A stretch of DNA of 64,000 nucleotides from Chlorops oryzae (GCA_020466095.1 CM035806.1:67757762-67821761), one strand, 5' to 3'. Counted from the stretch's first letter, positions 1 through 11,192 are shown. Numbers and translations: made by a program. Notes: generated by a model from the sequence alone, not told the origin.

Positions 1-480
1 AAGCGTTTGATTTTTAATTTCAATCCACGTGAAGTCACGACAAACAAGCTGATCCATGCTATGGATCAAAGCAGAAGCGAGCCTTTGGACGACTTCCGCA
101 CAGAGGATGCGGCAAATAATGCGAAGAAGGAAAAGCTAAAGTGGAAACAACGGGTGGAGGCGAAAACGTGCGCACCACATAAGTATCAACTAAACGACCT
201 GGTTATGATAGATTACGTAGCAGAGCAAACGGGTTTCTCTCACATAAGTTGGATCCAGCGTTCAAGGGGCCATATATGGTGACCAAGGTTATCGGTCATG
301 ACCGTTATTTGGTTGAGGACTTGCCGGATTCACGACGGAAACAAAAGCGATACACCGGAGTCTTATCCGCCGATCATTTGAAACCACAATGTGTCCTTAC
401 CGATCCGGATGACGCTTTCGAAGGGGTGCATGAAGAAGACGACTCGTCCGAGGCGGACGAAATGTCAAAAGTGGCCGAGC
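1..480 (+). pseudogene. Ty3/Gypsy integrase C-terminal tail, copy A
   Basis: This is the 3' end of a Ty3/Gypsy pol gene, cut by the window start. The reading frame carries the integrase C-terminal region with a chromatin-binding-like strand pattern (around KGPYMVTKVIGHDRYLV) and ends in an acidic tail with a stop at 483. The frame breaks near 235, where copy A has extra bases compared with the near-identical copy at 5051-5530. That second copy is preceded by the RNase H and integrase core of the same family at 3980-5050, which identifies this tail. The break makes copy A non-functional. Confidence 0.8.
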
Positions 481-701
481 TGTAAGAGTTGATACCCGAA
501 CGATGCCGAGTGAACGAGAGAGCGGCATAAAAGCGGCAGTGAGTGATAGTGAAGACGTGTTCGCGCATCATTTCAAATTGTCTTGTATTGAATTCTCTGT
601 TTTTGTTGTTTTGTTAAAGAAGAGTATATGTTATTTTTTCTTTTATTAATTAAAGTTCTTTATATTAAATTTCAATCAAACGCTTTAAAAGTTATTCAAC
701 A
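481..701 (+). repeat. Putative 3' LTR of the Gypsy element, copy A
   Basis: The segment directly follows the pol stop codon, begins TGTAAG and ends TTCAACA, consistent with TG...CA ends. A CATAAAAG box near 527 could be a core promoter. The same block follows the same ORF at 5528-5750. No second LTR of this family lies in the window, so both boundaries are inferred rather than proven by comparison of paired LTRs. Confidence 0.35.
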
Positions 702-1148
702 CTCGGGTATTCCTTAAACATGTAAAATGAGTGCTACAAAAAATAAATTAAAAGTTAAGAAAAAAAAAAAAATCATTTATAAACATGACGAATAGATCAT
801 TGAGAAACCCCTGTTGAACTTTTTTAAGCGCTGAAAGCTTATCAGCAGCACAAACCCCTTCCCTTCTACCGTTTATTTTTTTTAAACTTTTCGTTTTTAT
901 TGTATCTTCCTTTAATAGAAACTAACAATAAGTATTCAAATCTTAATTCCAAATAAATTTTAGCTACTTATAACGCATATAAAGAATAAAGTAGTATTTC
1001 GATACGACGGGCCTCAATTCAAGAGATGAGCTGCTGATGAATTTCAGCCTCTCGAAGTGAGGGCGATACGCGCTTGAGGTGTACTTTTCGACGGGTGGCG
1101 ATTGCCGCAGCTGGACAATCGTTGTCGCTAAGTAATCGGTCTCGCGGG
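702..1148. other. Non-coding block shared by both duplicate copies
   Basis: AT-rich sequence without a supported gene. It matches 5751-6199 almost base for base, differing mainly by single-base homopolymer indels. It joins the Gypsy LTR to the next segment in both copies and so belongs to the duplicated unit. Confidence 0.6.
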
Positions 1149-2592
1149 CTAACAATTCAAATTTAGAATGATACTTCATGTAAAAAAAATTTTATAACCT
1201 AACAAAAATTGTAACTAACTCAAAAACTTAATTTTGTAATAAAAATTCTCAGATGAAATTCAAAAGAACAAAAAATGTCTTACAACTTTCTTCTTACTTT
1301 TCGCCTTAGTGCCGACCACCAAGTGTTCCTTTTAGGTACTTTATTTTGAGGTGGTGATTATCCGTTTGTCACGTCCGTGTCTTAACTATTCCCCCAACCC
1401 CCTATTAATCGTCTATTGCCTGTGGCACATTCTACTCCAAACGATTAGTGTAGAAGCTGCCTCAGTGCATTATTTGGAATTTAAATAAAAAAACTAAAAG
1501 AACACCTCACGCATAAAGCCGCTGATGCCACAGCTTTTTCGGTAGCGTTTTCTTTCTTCTCACTCCCTTTGTTCACTTCTATACTTTAAAGTTCAATTCG
1601 ATTTAAGCCTCAGCTCTTTTACACAAAGCCATTGTTAATAATTGTGCTAGTTGGTTTTGTGGTAGCGGTTTGGCGGTTCGACACGGTGGCTTCTTCCTCG
1701 ACTAGTTCGCCGTTGGCGTGGGTTGTTGCCACTCCGCACACCATCCTAACATTATTTAACAAATTTTTCGTGTCGATGTGTGGGTACAGATAAGACGAGA
1801 GGAAAAAGAAAAGAGTTGAGGAGGCAGAAATAGAAAGAGGTGATACAAGAAAAAAACCCAGTCATGATGAAAGTAAGAAAATGAGGCAATTTTAAATAAG
1901 GAAAAGAATACAAGAAAGAAAAAGAAAGGCCTATAAAATATCTCTGTCCGATCTATCAAACATACTCCAATGAATCCCCTTAATACCTCACTCCGCCAAC
2001 ATGTCTCTGTCCTTAGTCTGGAGCAAGCCCTCCCACTGCGAAATCTTGCAGCCGTGAGTGTACTGTGGCTCCTTCTTACTTTTTAGTACACTCCCCATAT
2101 TCAGTCGGTTCGTCCGTTTACGTCGGCGTACGTTGGTCGAAAGTCGTCATCACTCACCTCACATAAAATTTCCTATTGGGTTGATGGTACGGCACTAAAG
2201 CGAATGCAATGCGCTCAGCCTACCATTTCTACTTGATAGACGTTGCCAGCAAAAGAAAAAAGAAAACCAAATGTGCCGGTGCAGGAAACAGTGTTCACAT
2301 CACCCCATTGCTACCGGTCGAATAAAAATAATAAGGAAGTTTTGTTTTTGTTATGTTTATTAACTGTGTTTTGTGCTCACGCAATTCGTTTCCTTTTGAA
2401 AAATTACAGTTACATTCGTTTTTTTTTTTATAATTAATTTTTGCACTAGAAAAATAATAAATATGTTCATAAGAGTGTGTAAAAATAAATCAAAATTTGA
2501 GAAGAAAAAAAACTGCTATGGAGAATCAGGTAAGTAACAAAAAAAAATTTTTATCAAAACGGGGAAAAGGCAAAAAAAAAAAAAAAATTAAA
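1149..2592. other. Segment unique to copy A, with an exon-like splice donor
   Basis: Copy B has only 92 unrelated bases (6200-6291) in the corresponding position. I recognise no protein here. Near the right end, 2518-2530 shows an ATG (MENQ) followed at once by a strong donor, CAG|GTAAGT, preceded by AT-rich leader-like sequence. This could be a short first coding exon of an unidentified element or gene, but no downstream exon is visible. The block ends in an A-rich run (2571-2587) at the junction with the Jockey-like fragment. Confidence 0.4.
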
Positions 2593-3979
2593 TCTTTAAA
2601 TTAAACTTTAAAGACTCCATTGCTTAAGTACCACGTTAGAATCCCATGAACAGAAGGAGGTAGGAGAGATTTTACTTTATTAGTAAGTCCTTCGTGCCAA
2701 ACCTTATCAAATGCCTGAGCAACATCCAAAAAGACAGCAGAACAGTATTCTTTATAATCAAAAGCTTTTCGTTTTTCATTCGTTCTACGAATAACTTGCT
2801 CTATATTACCATGATTTTTACGGAAACCGAACTGATGATTTGGAATAATATTATTTTCTGATATAAATGGAGTCAATTACAAGAGCAGTGCTTTTTCAAA
2901 AAGTTTTGAAACGCATGGAAGTGGTCGGAAGAGTGATCGAAGACTATTTTGACTATAACTCGTGATCTATCTACTCCTTTCACAATGGCAAAATCAATGA
3001 GATATGGGATTTTTGTTTGATCAGAGGGCCAGTCTGTTGGTTGTCCTGGTGATAAAAAGTCTAGCCTACCCATGCTGTTTGTAAGAGTATGATACAATAT
3101 TCTTCCTTTTGGACTTAGAGGTCGAGACCCCCAGTCCGTATGTTTTGAAATCTCCAGCTGCTAGGAGTTTGCTGCCTAGAGTATCTAAGAAATTCTTAAA
3201 GTGTTTTTTTAGTGTAACCAAGAAGCGAGTAGGACAGTAGACAGAAGATAAAGTCAAATTACTACAATGATTTTGTATAGAAATGTTGCCGTTAAGAAAT
3301 ATGAGGCAAATGACTCAAGTAAAAAGTGTTTAATTCTGCATCGAACTAGAATCGCTGTTCCACCATGCGCCTTTCCATCAAAAATTGTTTTTATTAGTTA
3401 AGTGTGTCTCTAGAAGCATGACATCGATAGAATTACTCGAGAGCAAATAAGTTAATTCCGTTTTGTGTTGGCGAACGCCGTTTGCATTCCATGAACATAT
3501 GATGAGCGTGTTCATTTTTTAAAAATGAGTATTTGGAGCATCTGATTTTGTGCTCAGACTAGCTCTTGAAGTGTGTTCTGCATAGATGTCATAAATTGGG
3601 TCATGCATGGTGTCAAACTGAAAATCATGTTTTCTAAATTGTTGCTATGGGGCTGATATGGATTTTGAGTGTTGGTTGTACCTATCTTTGGTTCACTGGT
3701 ATAGGACACACCTGGTTTAGCTGAAGAACTTTTAGTAGCTATTTTGTTAGCAGGAGCCTAAAGGAAAACAATTTTATTTTTAGGATTACGTGCAGTTTGC
3801 TATTGATGCAATAAACGGCTTTTTAGTTCCTTAGAAATAGGACAGCCTCTGCAATCTGCGGTATGGTCACCCCCGCCGTTGCTACACTTCCTTATATTTT
3901 CCTCTTTGCTTCCTTTAATGGTACAGTTGGTGTGGTACAGATCACACGTAGGTTGAAATAAGACTTTGTATGTTCATAC
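2593..3979 (-). pseudogene. Jockey-like non-LTR retrotransposon fragment, copy A (gag end, endonuclease, partial RT)
   Basis: Read on the minus strand from 3979 to 2593. A degenerate gag zinc knuckle (KCSNGGGDHTADC, about 3880) ends at a TAG near 3802. ORF2 starts with ATG at 3515 and opens with the endonuclease motif CSWNANGVRQ. An in-frame TGA lies at 3379-3381. Broken endonuclease segments follow (LLAAGDFKTY, LSPGQPTDWPSDQTKIPYL), then RT fingers and palm (HQFGFRKNHG, VFLDVAQAFDKVWH). The RT stops before the catalytic aspartate pair. Several frameshifts make it dead. The order gag, APE endonuclease, RT is that of the Jockey clade. Confidence 0.82.
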
Positions 3980-5527
3980 AAAAATATTCCTGTGGGGGAA
4001 AGCGATTAATGGTAGTTACGGACTGTAACGCAGTGGTAACAACAAAGGCAACGACAACTCTTTTGCCACGGGTGGCACGCTGGTGGCTGAAGCTTCAGGA
4101 ATTCGACGTTCGGTATAAACATCGAAAAGGCTCCCGGATGGTTCATGTCGATGCATTGAGCCGTGTCCCAGCAATGTCAACGGTGGTGAACATGAAAACG
4201 GTAGCAGACAGGGTGCTGACTGTGTTTGCATACGACGAAGATTGAGTGGCATCAATGCAGTGTCAGGATGAAAGGTTAAGAGATATTGTTGAAATACTCA
4301 ACGGAAAGGAAGCGCCCGATGAACGGCAAATTAAGACCGATTACGTCATTCAAACTGGAAGATTGTATCGTAAAACAGGTGATGGAAACAGGCTAGTGGT
4401 TCCCAGAGGGGCATATTGGAGGATAGCTTGCCACGACCAAATTGGACACTTTGGAGTCCAGAAAACGCTGGAGCGAATATCAAAGTATTTCTGGTTCCCT
4501 CGAATGCGGCGATTTTTGAAGAAGTACATCGCGGCATGTCCGGAGTGTATTTTAAATAAGGTGAGAGGAGAAAAGAAGGAAATGGAACTGCATATCGATG
4601 AATCACTTCCAGTTCCGTTTCGAGTGATCCACCTAGATCATCTTGGTCCTTTTGAACGAAGTAAGCGTGGAAATAGCTATATCCTGGTGATAGTTTGCGC
4701 ATTTAGCAAGCATGTGACATTGAGGGCACTTCGCAACACTAAAACCGGCCCAGTTGTCTCAACGCTTCGAGAATTTTTTATGATATATGGATTGCCGGTA
4801 ACTATAGTCACCGATAGAGGAACGGCCTTTACGTCCAAAATGTTTAGCGAATTCATCGAGAGTTATGAATCCAGCATGTGAAAACGGCGGTAAGAACACC
4901 GCGAGCTAATGGGCAGGCAGAGCGCATAAAACGAACGGTATTGGCGCGCTGAAGTGTTCATCAGCAACGATGAAGGAATGGGACGAAGCTTTGCCGAATC
5001 TGCAGTGGACCATCAATTCGCAGAAAAATACAACGACGAAGCACCACCCAAAGCGTTTGATTTTTAATTTCAATCCACGTGAAGTCACGACAAACAAGCT
5101 GATCCATGCTATGGATCAAAGCAGAAGCGAGCCTTGGACGACTTCCGCACAGAGGATGCGGCAAACAATGCGAAGAAGGAAAAGCTAAAGTGGAAACAAC
5201 GGGTGGAGGCGAAAACGTGCGCACCACATAAGTATCAACTAAACGACCTGGTTATGATAGATTACGTAGCAGAGCAAACGGGTTTGTCACATAAGTTGGA
5301 TCCAGCGTTCAAGGGGCCATATATGGTGACCAAGGTTATCGGTCATGACCGTTATTTGGTTGAGGACTTGCCGGATTCACGACGGAAACAAAAGCGATAC
5401 ACCGGAGTCTTATCCGCCGATCATTTGAAACCACAATGTGTCCTTACCGATCCGGATGACGCTTTCGAAGGGGTGCATGAAGAAGACGACTCGTCCGAGG
5501 CGGACGAAATGTCAAAAGTGGCCGAGC
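3980..5527 (+). pseudogene. Ty3/Gypsy pol: RNase H end, integrase and C-terminal tail
   Basis: The fragment starts abruptly inside RNase H (VVTDCNAV; then HVDALSRVP) at the tandem-copy junction. A TGA at 4243-4245 interrupts an otherwise continuous frame into the integrase. The H2C2 zinc-binding part spans about 4430-4560 (HDQIGHFG to CPECILNK). The catalytic core has its first Asp in HLDHLGPF (about 4635), its second in TDRGTAFTS (about 4813) and Glu in ANGQAERIKRT (about 4915). Frameshifts lie near 4870-4945 and near 5133. The acidic C-terminal tail ends at 5530. All three catalytic residues survive but the frame does not, so this is a recent pseudogene. It lacks gag, protease and RT. Confidence 0.85.
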
Positions 5528-5750
5528 TGTAAGAGTTGATACCCGAACGATGCCGAGTGAACGAGAGAGCGGCATAAAAGCGGCAGTGAGTGATAGTGAA
5601 GACGTGTTCGCGCATCATTTCAAATTGTCTTGTATTGAATTCTCTGTTTTTTTGTTGTTTTGTTAAAGAAGAGTATATGTTATTTTTTTTTTTATTAATT
5701 AAAGTTCTTTATATTAAATTTCAATCAAACGCTTTAAAAGTTATTCAACA
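5528..5750 (+). repeat. Putative 3' LTR of the Gypsy element, copy B
   Basis: Second copy of the block at 481-701, again directly after the pol stop, TGTAAG...TTCAACA. It differs from copy A by homopolymer-length changes in two T-runs. Boundaries are inferred from the terminal TG/CA and from position only. Confidence 0.35.
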
Positions 5751-6291
5751 CTCGGGTATTCCTTAAACATGTAAAATGAGTGCTACAAAAAATAAATTAA
5801 AAGTTAAGAAAAAAAAAAAAATCATTTATAAACATGACGAATAGATCATTGAGAAACCCCTGTTGGAACTTTTTTAAGCGCTGAAAGCTTATCAGCAGCA
5901 CAAACCCCTTCCCTTCTACCGTTTATTTTTTTTAAACTTTTCGTTTTTATTGTATCTTCCTTTAAATAGAAACTAACAATAAGTATTCAAATCTTAATTC
6001 CAAATAAATTTTAGCTACTTATAACGCATATAAAGAATAAAGTAGTATTTCGATACGACGGGCCTCAATTCAAGAGATGAGCTGCTGATGAATTTCAGCC
6101 TCTCGAAGTGAGGGCGATACGCGCTTGAGGTGTACTTTTCGACGGGTGGCGATTGCCGCAGCTGGACAATCGTTGTCGCTAAGTAATCGGTCTCGCGGGT
6201 TGGCATCGACCGCTTGTATATGCGGACCCGGAAATACCTTGCGGCACGGCTGCTCCTATTTCTATATTTTGGGTAACGTGGTCTTTAAATT
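5751..6291. other. Duplicated non-coding block plus a 92-bp copy-B-specific junction
   Basis: 5751-6199 repeats 702-1148. 6200-6291 is unrelated to the 1.44-kb segment at the same place in copy A. I see no gene in it. Confidence 0.5.
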
Positions 6292-7700
6292 AAACTTTAA
6301 AGACTCCATTGCTTAAGTACCACGTTAGAATCCCATGAACAGAAGGAGGTAGGAGAGATTTTACTTTATTAGTAAGTCCTTCGTGCCAAACCTTATCAAA
6401 TGCCTGAGCAACATCCAAAAGACAGCAGAACAGTATTCTTTATAATCAAAAGCTTTTCGTTTTTCATTCGTTCTACGAATAACTTGCTCTATATTACCAT
6501 GATTTTTACGGAAACCGAACTGATGATTTGGAATAATATTATTTTCTGATATAAATGGAGTCAATTACAAGAGCAGTGCTTTTTCAAAAATTTGAAACGC
6601 ATGGAAGTGGTCGGAAGAGTGATCGAAGACTATTTTGACTATAACTCGTGATCTATCTACTCCTTTCACAATGGCAAAATCAATGAGATATGGGATTTTT
6701 GTTTGATCAGAGGGCCAGTCTGTTGGTTGTCCTGGTGATAAAAAGTCTAGCCTACCCATGCTGTTTGTAAGAGTATGATACAATATTCTTCCTTTTGGAC
6801 TTAGAGGTCGAGACCCCCAGTCCGTATGTTTTGAAATCTCCAGCTGCTAGGAGTTTGCTGCCTAGAGTATCTAAGAAATTCTTAAAGTGTTTTTTTTTAG
6901 TGTAACCAAAGCGAGTAGGACAGTAGACAGAAGATAAAGTCAAATTACTACAATGATTTTGTATAGAAATGTTGCCGTTAAGAAATATGAGGCAAATGAC
7001 TCAAGTAAAAAGTGTTTAATTCTGCATCGAACTAGAATCGCTGTTCCACCATGCGCCTTTCCATCAAAAATTGTTTTTATTAGTTAAGTGTGTCTCTAGA
7101 AGCATGACATCGATAGAATTACTCGAGAGCAAATAAGTTAATTTCGTTTTGTGTTGGCGAACGCCGTTTGCATTCCATGAACATATGATGAGCGTGTTCA
7201 TTTTTTAAAAATGAGTATCTTCTCTGGAGCATCTGATTTTGTGCTCAGACTAGCTCTTGAAGTGTGTTCTGCATAGATGTCATAAATAGGGTCATGCATG
7301 GTGTCAAACTGAAAATCATGTTTTCTAAATTGTTGCTATGGGGCTGATATGGATTTTGAGTGTTGGTTGTACCTATCTTTGGTTCACTGGTATAGGACAC
7401 ACCTGGTTTAGCTGAAGAACTTTTAGTAGCTATTTTGTTAGCAGGAGCCTAAAGGAAAACAATTTTATTTTGAGGATTACGTGCAGTTTGCTATTGATGC
7501 AATAAACGGCTTTTTAGTTCCTTAGAAATAGGACAGCCTCTGCAATCTGCGGTATGGTCACCCCCGCCGTTGCTACACTTCCTTATATTTTCCTCTTTGC
7601 TTCCTTTAATGGTACAGTTGGTGTGGTACAGATCACACGTAGGTTGAAATAAGACTTTGTATGTTCATACTCCTGCTAGTTAGTACATTGGATGTGAGCG
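6292..7700 (-). pseudogene. Jockey-like non-LTR retrotransposon fragment, copy B
   Basis: Near-identical to 2593-3979, with the same gag zinc knuckle, ORF2 start, in-frame stop and truncated RT. It differs by small indels that move the frame, for example in the segment carrying VFLDVAQAFDKVWH. Unlike copy A it runs a little further into gag: past 7670 the minus strand continues with a zinc-knuckle-like segment (around IQCTN.QEYEHTKSYF). Copy A is therefore cut at 3979 by the junction with Gypsy pol. Confidence 0.8.
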
Positions 7701-8165
7701 TTTCTAGCATAAGGCTCACTTATAGACGCGACGTGTGCGTAAGGAGCTTTTGCTTGGCATGCGTACGTTTGCAAGAACGTAAGTCGACTTAGAAGCTGAT
7801 CTTTGAAAAGCACCAGTTTCAAAGCTTATATCGGTTCGTGTCTAGGGTGCTACTTATGTCTGGCGTTTGCGGAAAAGAAAAGAAGAAGAAAAAGCTATAA
7901 ACTTAAGGTAAAAGGGAATGTAGAACTAAATGACGGATCAATAAGGCAAAAACAAAGCGCTTTTAATTGTCTTTTAATTGTCAAAATAATAATATTATAC
8001 TTTCTTTGAGAGCAAGCGGCGTCAATCTTCCAATCCCAGGTATAGCTGCTGCACTCCGACTTCCGTTCCGGGCTGCTTCAGGACCGATCCGACTATAAAC
8101 TTTATGTATTTTAAATAAATTACGCGACCGCACACGAAAATTCGTTTTCCGATCAACAGTGTTGT
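7701..8165. other. Unassigned spacer between Jockey-like and CR1-like fragments
   Basis: No recognisable domain. A 68-codon open frame at 7803-8009 is low-complexity and lysine-rich, and I do not accept it as a gene. It may be the distal part of the flanking Jockey element or another element's UTR. Confidence 0.3.
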
Positions 8166-9216
8166 AAACACCTTCTACCGTTAAGGTAGGATTTCATTAA
8201 TCTTGCAGCACTGCTCCCAAATCCGAAGTAAGGGATAAGTTTTTGAATGAGAGGGAGTGACTGATAGTATCGAAAGCTTTTGAGAAGTCTAAGAAAGTGA
8301 AAACTGTAGTTTCTCCACGTTCAAAAGCAGGACGAACGTCTTCAAAAACTTTCAGTATAGCAGTAGCGCAGCTGTGGTTTTGAAGAAAACCAGATTGGCT
8401 TTCAGACAGAAGCTTGTGCCTTGCAATATGCTCACAAATTTGCAAAGTAAAACATTTTGCAAACACCTTGGAAAGTCCAGAAAGTATGCTTATGGGGCGG
8501 TAATCTTTACCAGTCTTACGTGAAGCATTTTGGCCACTGGAATAACATAAGACACTTTCCAGCTATCCCGGAACGAAGAGGTGGTTATGCAAAAGTTCAA
8601 TAAGTGAGTTAGTGGTGACACAATAAAAGGCAGTAATAGTATGACAAATTGCAGGCTTATGTTGTCGTCAGTGACAGCATTCGATTTAATGAACATTATC
8701 GCACATTTGCAACTTGAGTTTCAAAACAGCAACAGAAAACAAAACTGACATCAGGCGTTACTTTCAGGTTGTCACCTCTTTTTTTGACCTCTTTTGTAAA
8801 CCAAGGCTGTGGGCATGCGACGGATTTAGGTACAACTGGAACATGCCTGTTGTAAAAGCTTAAAAGGTGCCAAGAGATGAAGTGAAGCTTCTCATGAACA
8901 GTGGCAAAATACCAACAATCATTCCAAGGGATTGCGCTGGCCCAACTAAGAAGCGAGCTAATGTTGATTTGATTGAAATCATGGCAAGAGAAAGTGGCTT
9001 GCGTGAGTATGCTTTCAAATTTTATATCATACGATATGAAGAGCAAATCATGAGCCGATATACCAGGCAGTGATAGTTGTTCATAATGAAGAACACTATT
9101 GACATCAGATACACACAACAGGTCCAGAAGGATTGGTCTATGATTAGGGGAAAACGCGTGGGGAAATTATTTAGAATACTTATTCGTAACGTATTTATTA
9201 AACTAAGCAACCTATC
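8166..9216 (-). pseudogene. CR1-like non-LTR retrotransposon: endonuclease C-terminal half and start of RT
   Basis: Read from 9216 to 8166 on the minus strand. Endonuclease C-terminal motifs come first (LLCVSDVNSVLHYEQL, then SAHDLLFISYDIKF near 9040-9110). RT follows, with PLTHLLNFCITTSSFRDSWK (about 8600), LLSESQSGF.QNHSCATAIL (about 8400) and the first catalytic-region Asp in FLDFSKAFDTI (about 8290). It is truncated near 8166, soon after a GFGSSAARLMKSYL-like stretch, so the main catalytic Asp pair is absent. Frameshifts occur between all three blocks. The N-terminal half of probably the same insertion lies at 18463-19373, beyond the BEL/Pao element. Confidence 0.78.
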
Positions 9217-10140
9217 TGTTGGATCAACTTTGTAAATCCAAACTATAAATTTAAGTTTTTTCTCTAATCACAATATCATATTAAATATGATTCTAAATTG
9301 TAATAATGTTGCAAAAACTTTAGAATTTTAGACAGAGTTGAAGAAACAGAGAAGAATAGATATTTTCGATACAAGTGTCGAAATGAAGATTTTTTTTGCA
9401 CGAGTGGTAAATGTTGTAAAACGAGGCGCAGCCGAATTGTTTTTCATGTTTGTTTTATTTACAAAAATATTTGGAATATATAAAGATAGATTTTATTTTT
9501 TGATTTCGGAGCACCAACGCTCTTTGCAACAACTATATAATGGCAACTCTTATTACTGACACGAAAAACCATTTTTCCATGCAATACTAGTCGGAGCTTA
9601 TACGAAGCTCTACCCCCTTTGCACTAGTTCTTTAGTTTTGGTGAAAGCACTAGTTGCATCCGGGCAATAAACCTCACGCTTCCTAGAGGGTAATAAGCAT
9701 TGAGCTCTGCTGTGTTGAAAGTCAGATTGTAATGTCGATGTGTGAGTTCATATATACACAAATCGTGGTGAAAGTCAGTTTATTTTATGTGAATGTGTTA
9801 GCTGTGGGCAAAGTCAGATTGTGAATGGGCAAAGTCGGTTTTATACAAGCTCCCCTCACCCGTCTTAGTGATTTTGGGAAGTGTCGCTTGTAGTATTGTA
9901 TGTTGCACACCTTGCCTTGTATTTTTTGAAATGCGTGCGTTTTGAAATTTATTATTTCACGCTTTGGAATTCATTACAAACCCTGGTAGTATGCCATGCT
10001 TTTTATTTTTTTTTAAATTTTTTTTTTATACTTTCTCAAATCTAGTGTCATAATATGCTTCATTATGATTTTAAAATCGACATCATAATAGGCCTATTAT
10101 GATGTCGAATTGCATAAAAACTATTTTGAAGTTTTTCCCT
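9217..10140 (+). repeat. 5' LTR of the BEL/Pao element
   Basis: Starts TGTTGGATCAAC and aligns for about 130 bp with the 3' LTR at 18297. The alignment then jumps: the 3' LTR joins directly to a stretch (AACTATTTTGAAGTTTT) that in this copy lies at 10117-10135. Either the 3' LTR has lost about 770 bp or this copy carries an insertion. The right boundary is estimated from that match. Confidence 0.55.
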
Positions 10141-10307
10141 TGAATTATTATAATAAAAGGATTCTCTCAAAATTTTCTGGTTTCATTTAAATTCCTGTCA
10201 GGATCGTCAATTCCACTTTTAGTAAAAGGAATCTCTCGAAGTCCTTTTTGGTTTCAATATTCTTCAAAATATTTCTTCTAATATAATTGGAATTGCTGTA
10301 TTATTAG

Positions 10308-10646
10308 ATGTTTCTGCTAAGCTTATTACCGGATCTAAATAACCTGTCCGATAGGCAATTTCGGCAGTTTAAAATAAAAGCAATGGTCATGGTGGAAGAG
10401 TTATTAAACGAAGGGCAAGAGGGTTCGAGTCAGCGTTTTGTTCAGCCACTAAAATCAAATTCTTGCAGTTTTGCAAGTACGCCCTCTCCTTTTGCAAGAG
10501 ATCCACCCACCCCCACATCTGTCATATACACCACAATGCCAGACAACTCCATAATATACACCGCAACGCCAGATTCATTGGAAGTTAATTCATCTCACGA
10601 CAATAGTAACTCCAATACGTGGGATGAAATTTTTAATTCCCAATAA
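10308..10646 (+). pseudogene. Last exon of a Harbinger-associated MADF-BESS-type protein
   Basis: The open frame begins right after a splice-acceptor-like tattattag. Its first 33 residues (FLLSLLPDLNNLSDRQFRQFKIKAM) match the BESS motif, a protein-interaction motif at the C-terminus of MADF-domain proteins. A low-complexity Ser/Thr/Pro/Asn tail follows. The expected upstream MADF (Myb/SANT-like) exon is absent. PIF/Harbinger transposons encode a Myb-like partner of the transposase, and a Harbinger transposase exon faces this one at 10699-10987, so I infer both belong to one decayed element. The ATG marked at 10308 is probably internal to the exon. Confidence 0.6.
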
Positions 10647-10698
10647 TTTTATTTCTTATGCTTACTTTTAAATTGGCAAATAAAGGAATGTTACTTAC

Positions 10699-10987
10699 CT
10701 GAGTGTGATCATAACCCTTTCCTCTGGACTAATGCATTCGCGCATGTTAGTATTTTTTTTCTGAATTAAAGGCTTTACTATCATCACCAGCTCTTTAAAA
10801 GTATATTTCGACATTCTGTAAAATGCATGAAATTTTACATCGTCTTCCGCTAATGCCTCTGCTGCAATAAATAATCTTCTGTCCGAATTTTTTTTGTATG
10901 TACGGGTGCACCCAATACTTTCTTTAATTTTTTTTTCCGGTTCCGAAGATAGGCTAACAAAATTAATTCGTCTTCATCGCTCGACAT
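10699..10987 (-). pseudogene. PIF/Harbinger transposase, first exon
   Basis: Reading from the ATG at 10987 (MSSDEDELILLAYLRNRKK), the minus strand gives a typical Harbinger transposase N-terminus. It continues, after frame changes in two A-runs, through AAEALAEDDVKFHAFYRMSK and ISPEERVMITLR, and ends exactly at a consensus splice donor, CTCAG|GTAAGT (10695-10703). The DDE catalytic exon that should follow is missing; the facing BESS exon begins 53 bp away. Frameshifts in homopolymers and loss of the catalytic exon make this a relic. Confidence 0.75.
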
Positions 10988-11094
10988 CTTTACGCGTTGT
11001 GTTTTGACGATAACATGCTGCGTAGTATGTGAATCAATAGCCGTATCGTAATCGCATCTCTGCGGCAAATGTATGATCTGCCGATGAAGAGACG

Positions 11095-11126
11095 ATGACG
11101 ATACGACCCGTGTGCGGACGGCCTTA
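11095..11126 (-). repeat. Harbinger terminal inverted repeat with TTA target site
   Basis: Read inward from 11123 on the minus strand the end is GGCCGTCCGCACACGGGTCG, a Harbinger-like terminus upstream of the transposase exon. It is followed outward by TTA (11124-11126), the usual 3-bp target of PIF/Harbinger elements. I found no matching left end, so the left side of the element is lost. Confidence 0.5.
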
Positions 11127-11192
11127 GTCTTTCAGAGAACGAAGCAGTTAAAAAACAAAAACATTTTTCATTAATTTAAAAAACGCTATGAA

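Noticed and set aside
4346..4702. 118-codon minus-strand frame
   Set aside because: Antisense shadow of the Gypsy integrase.
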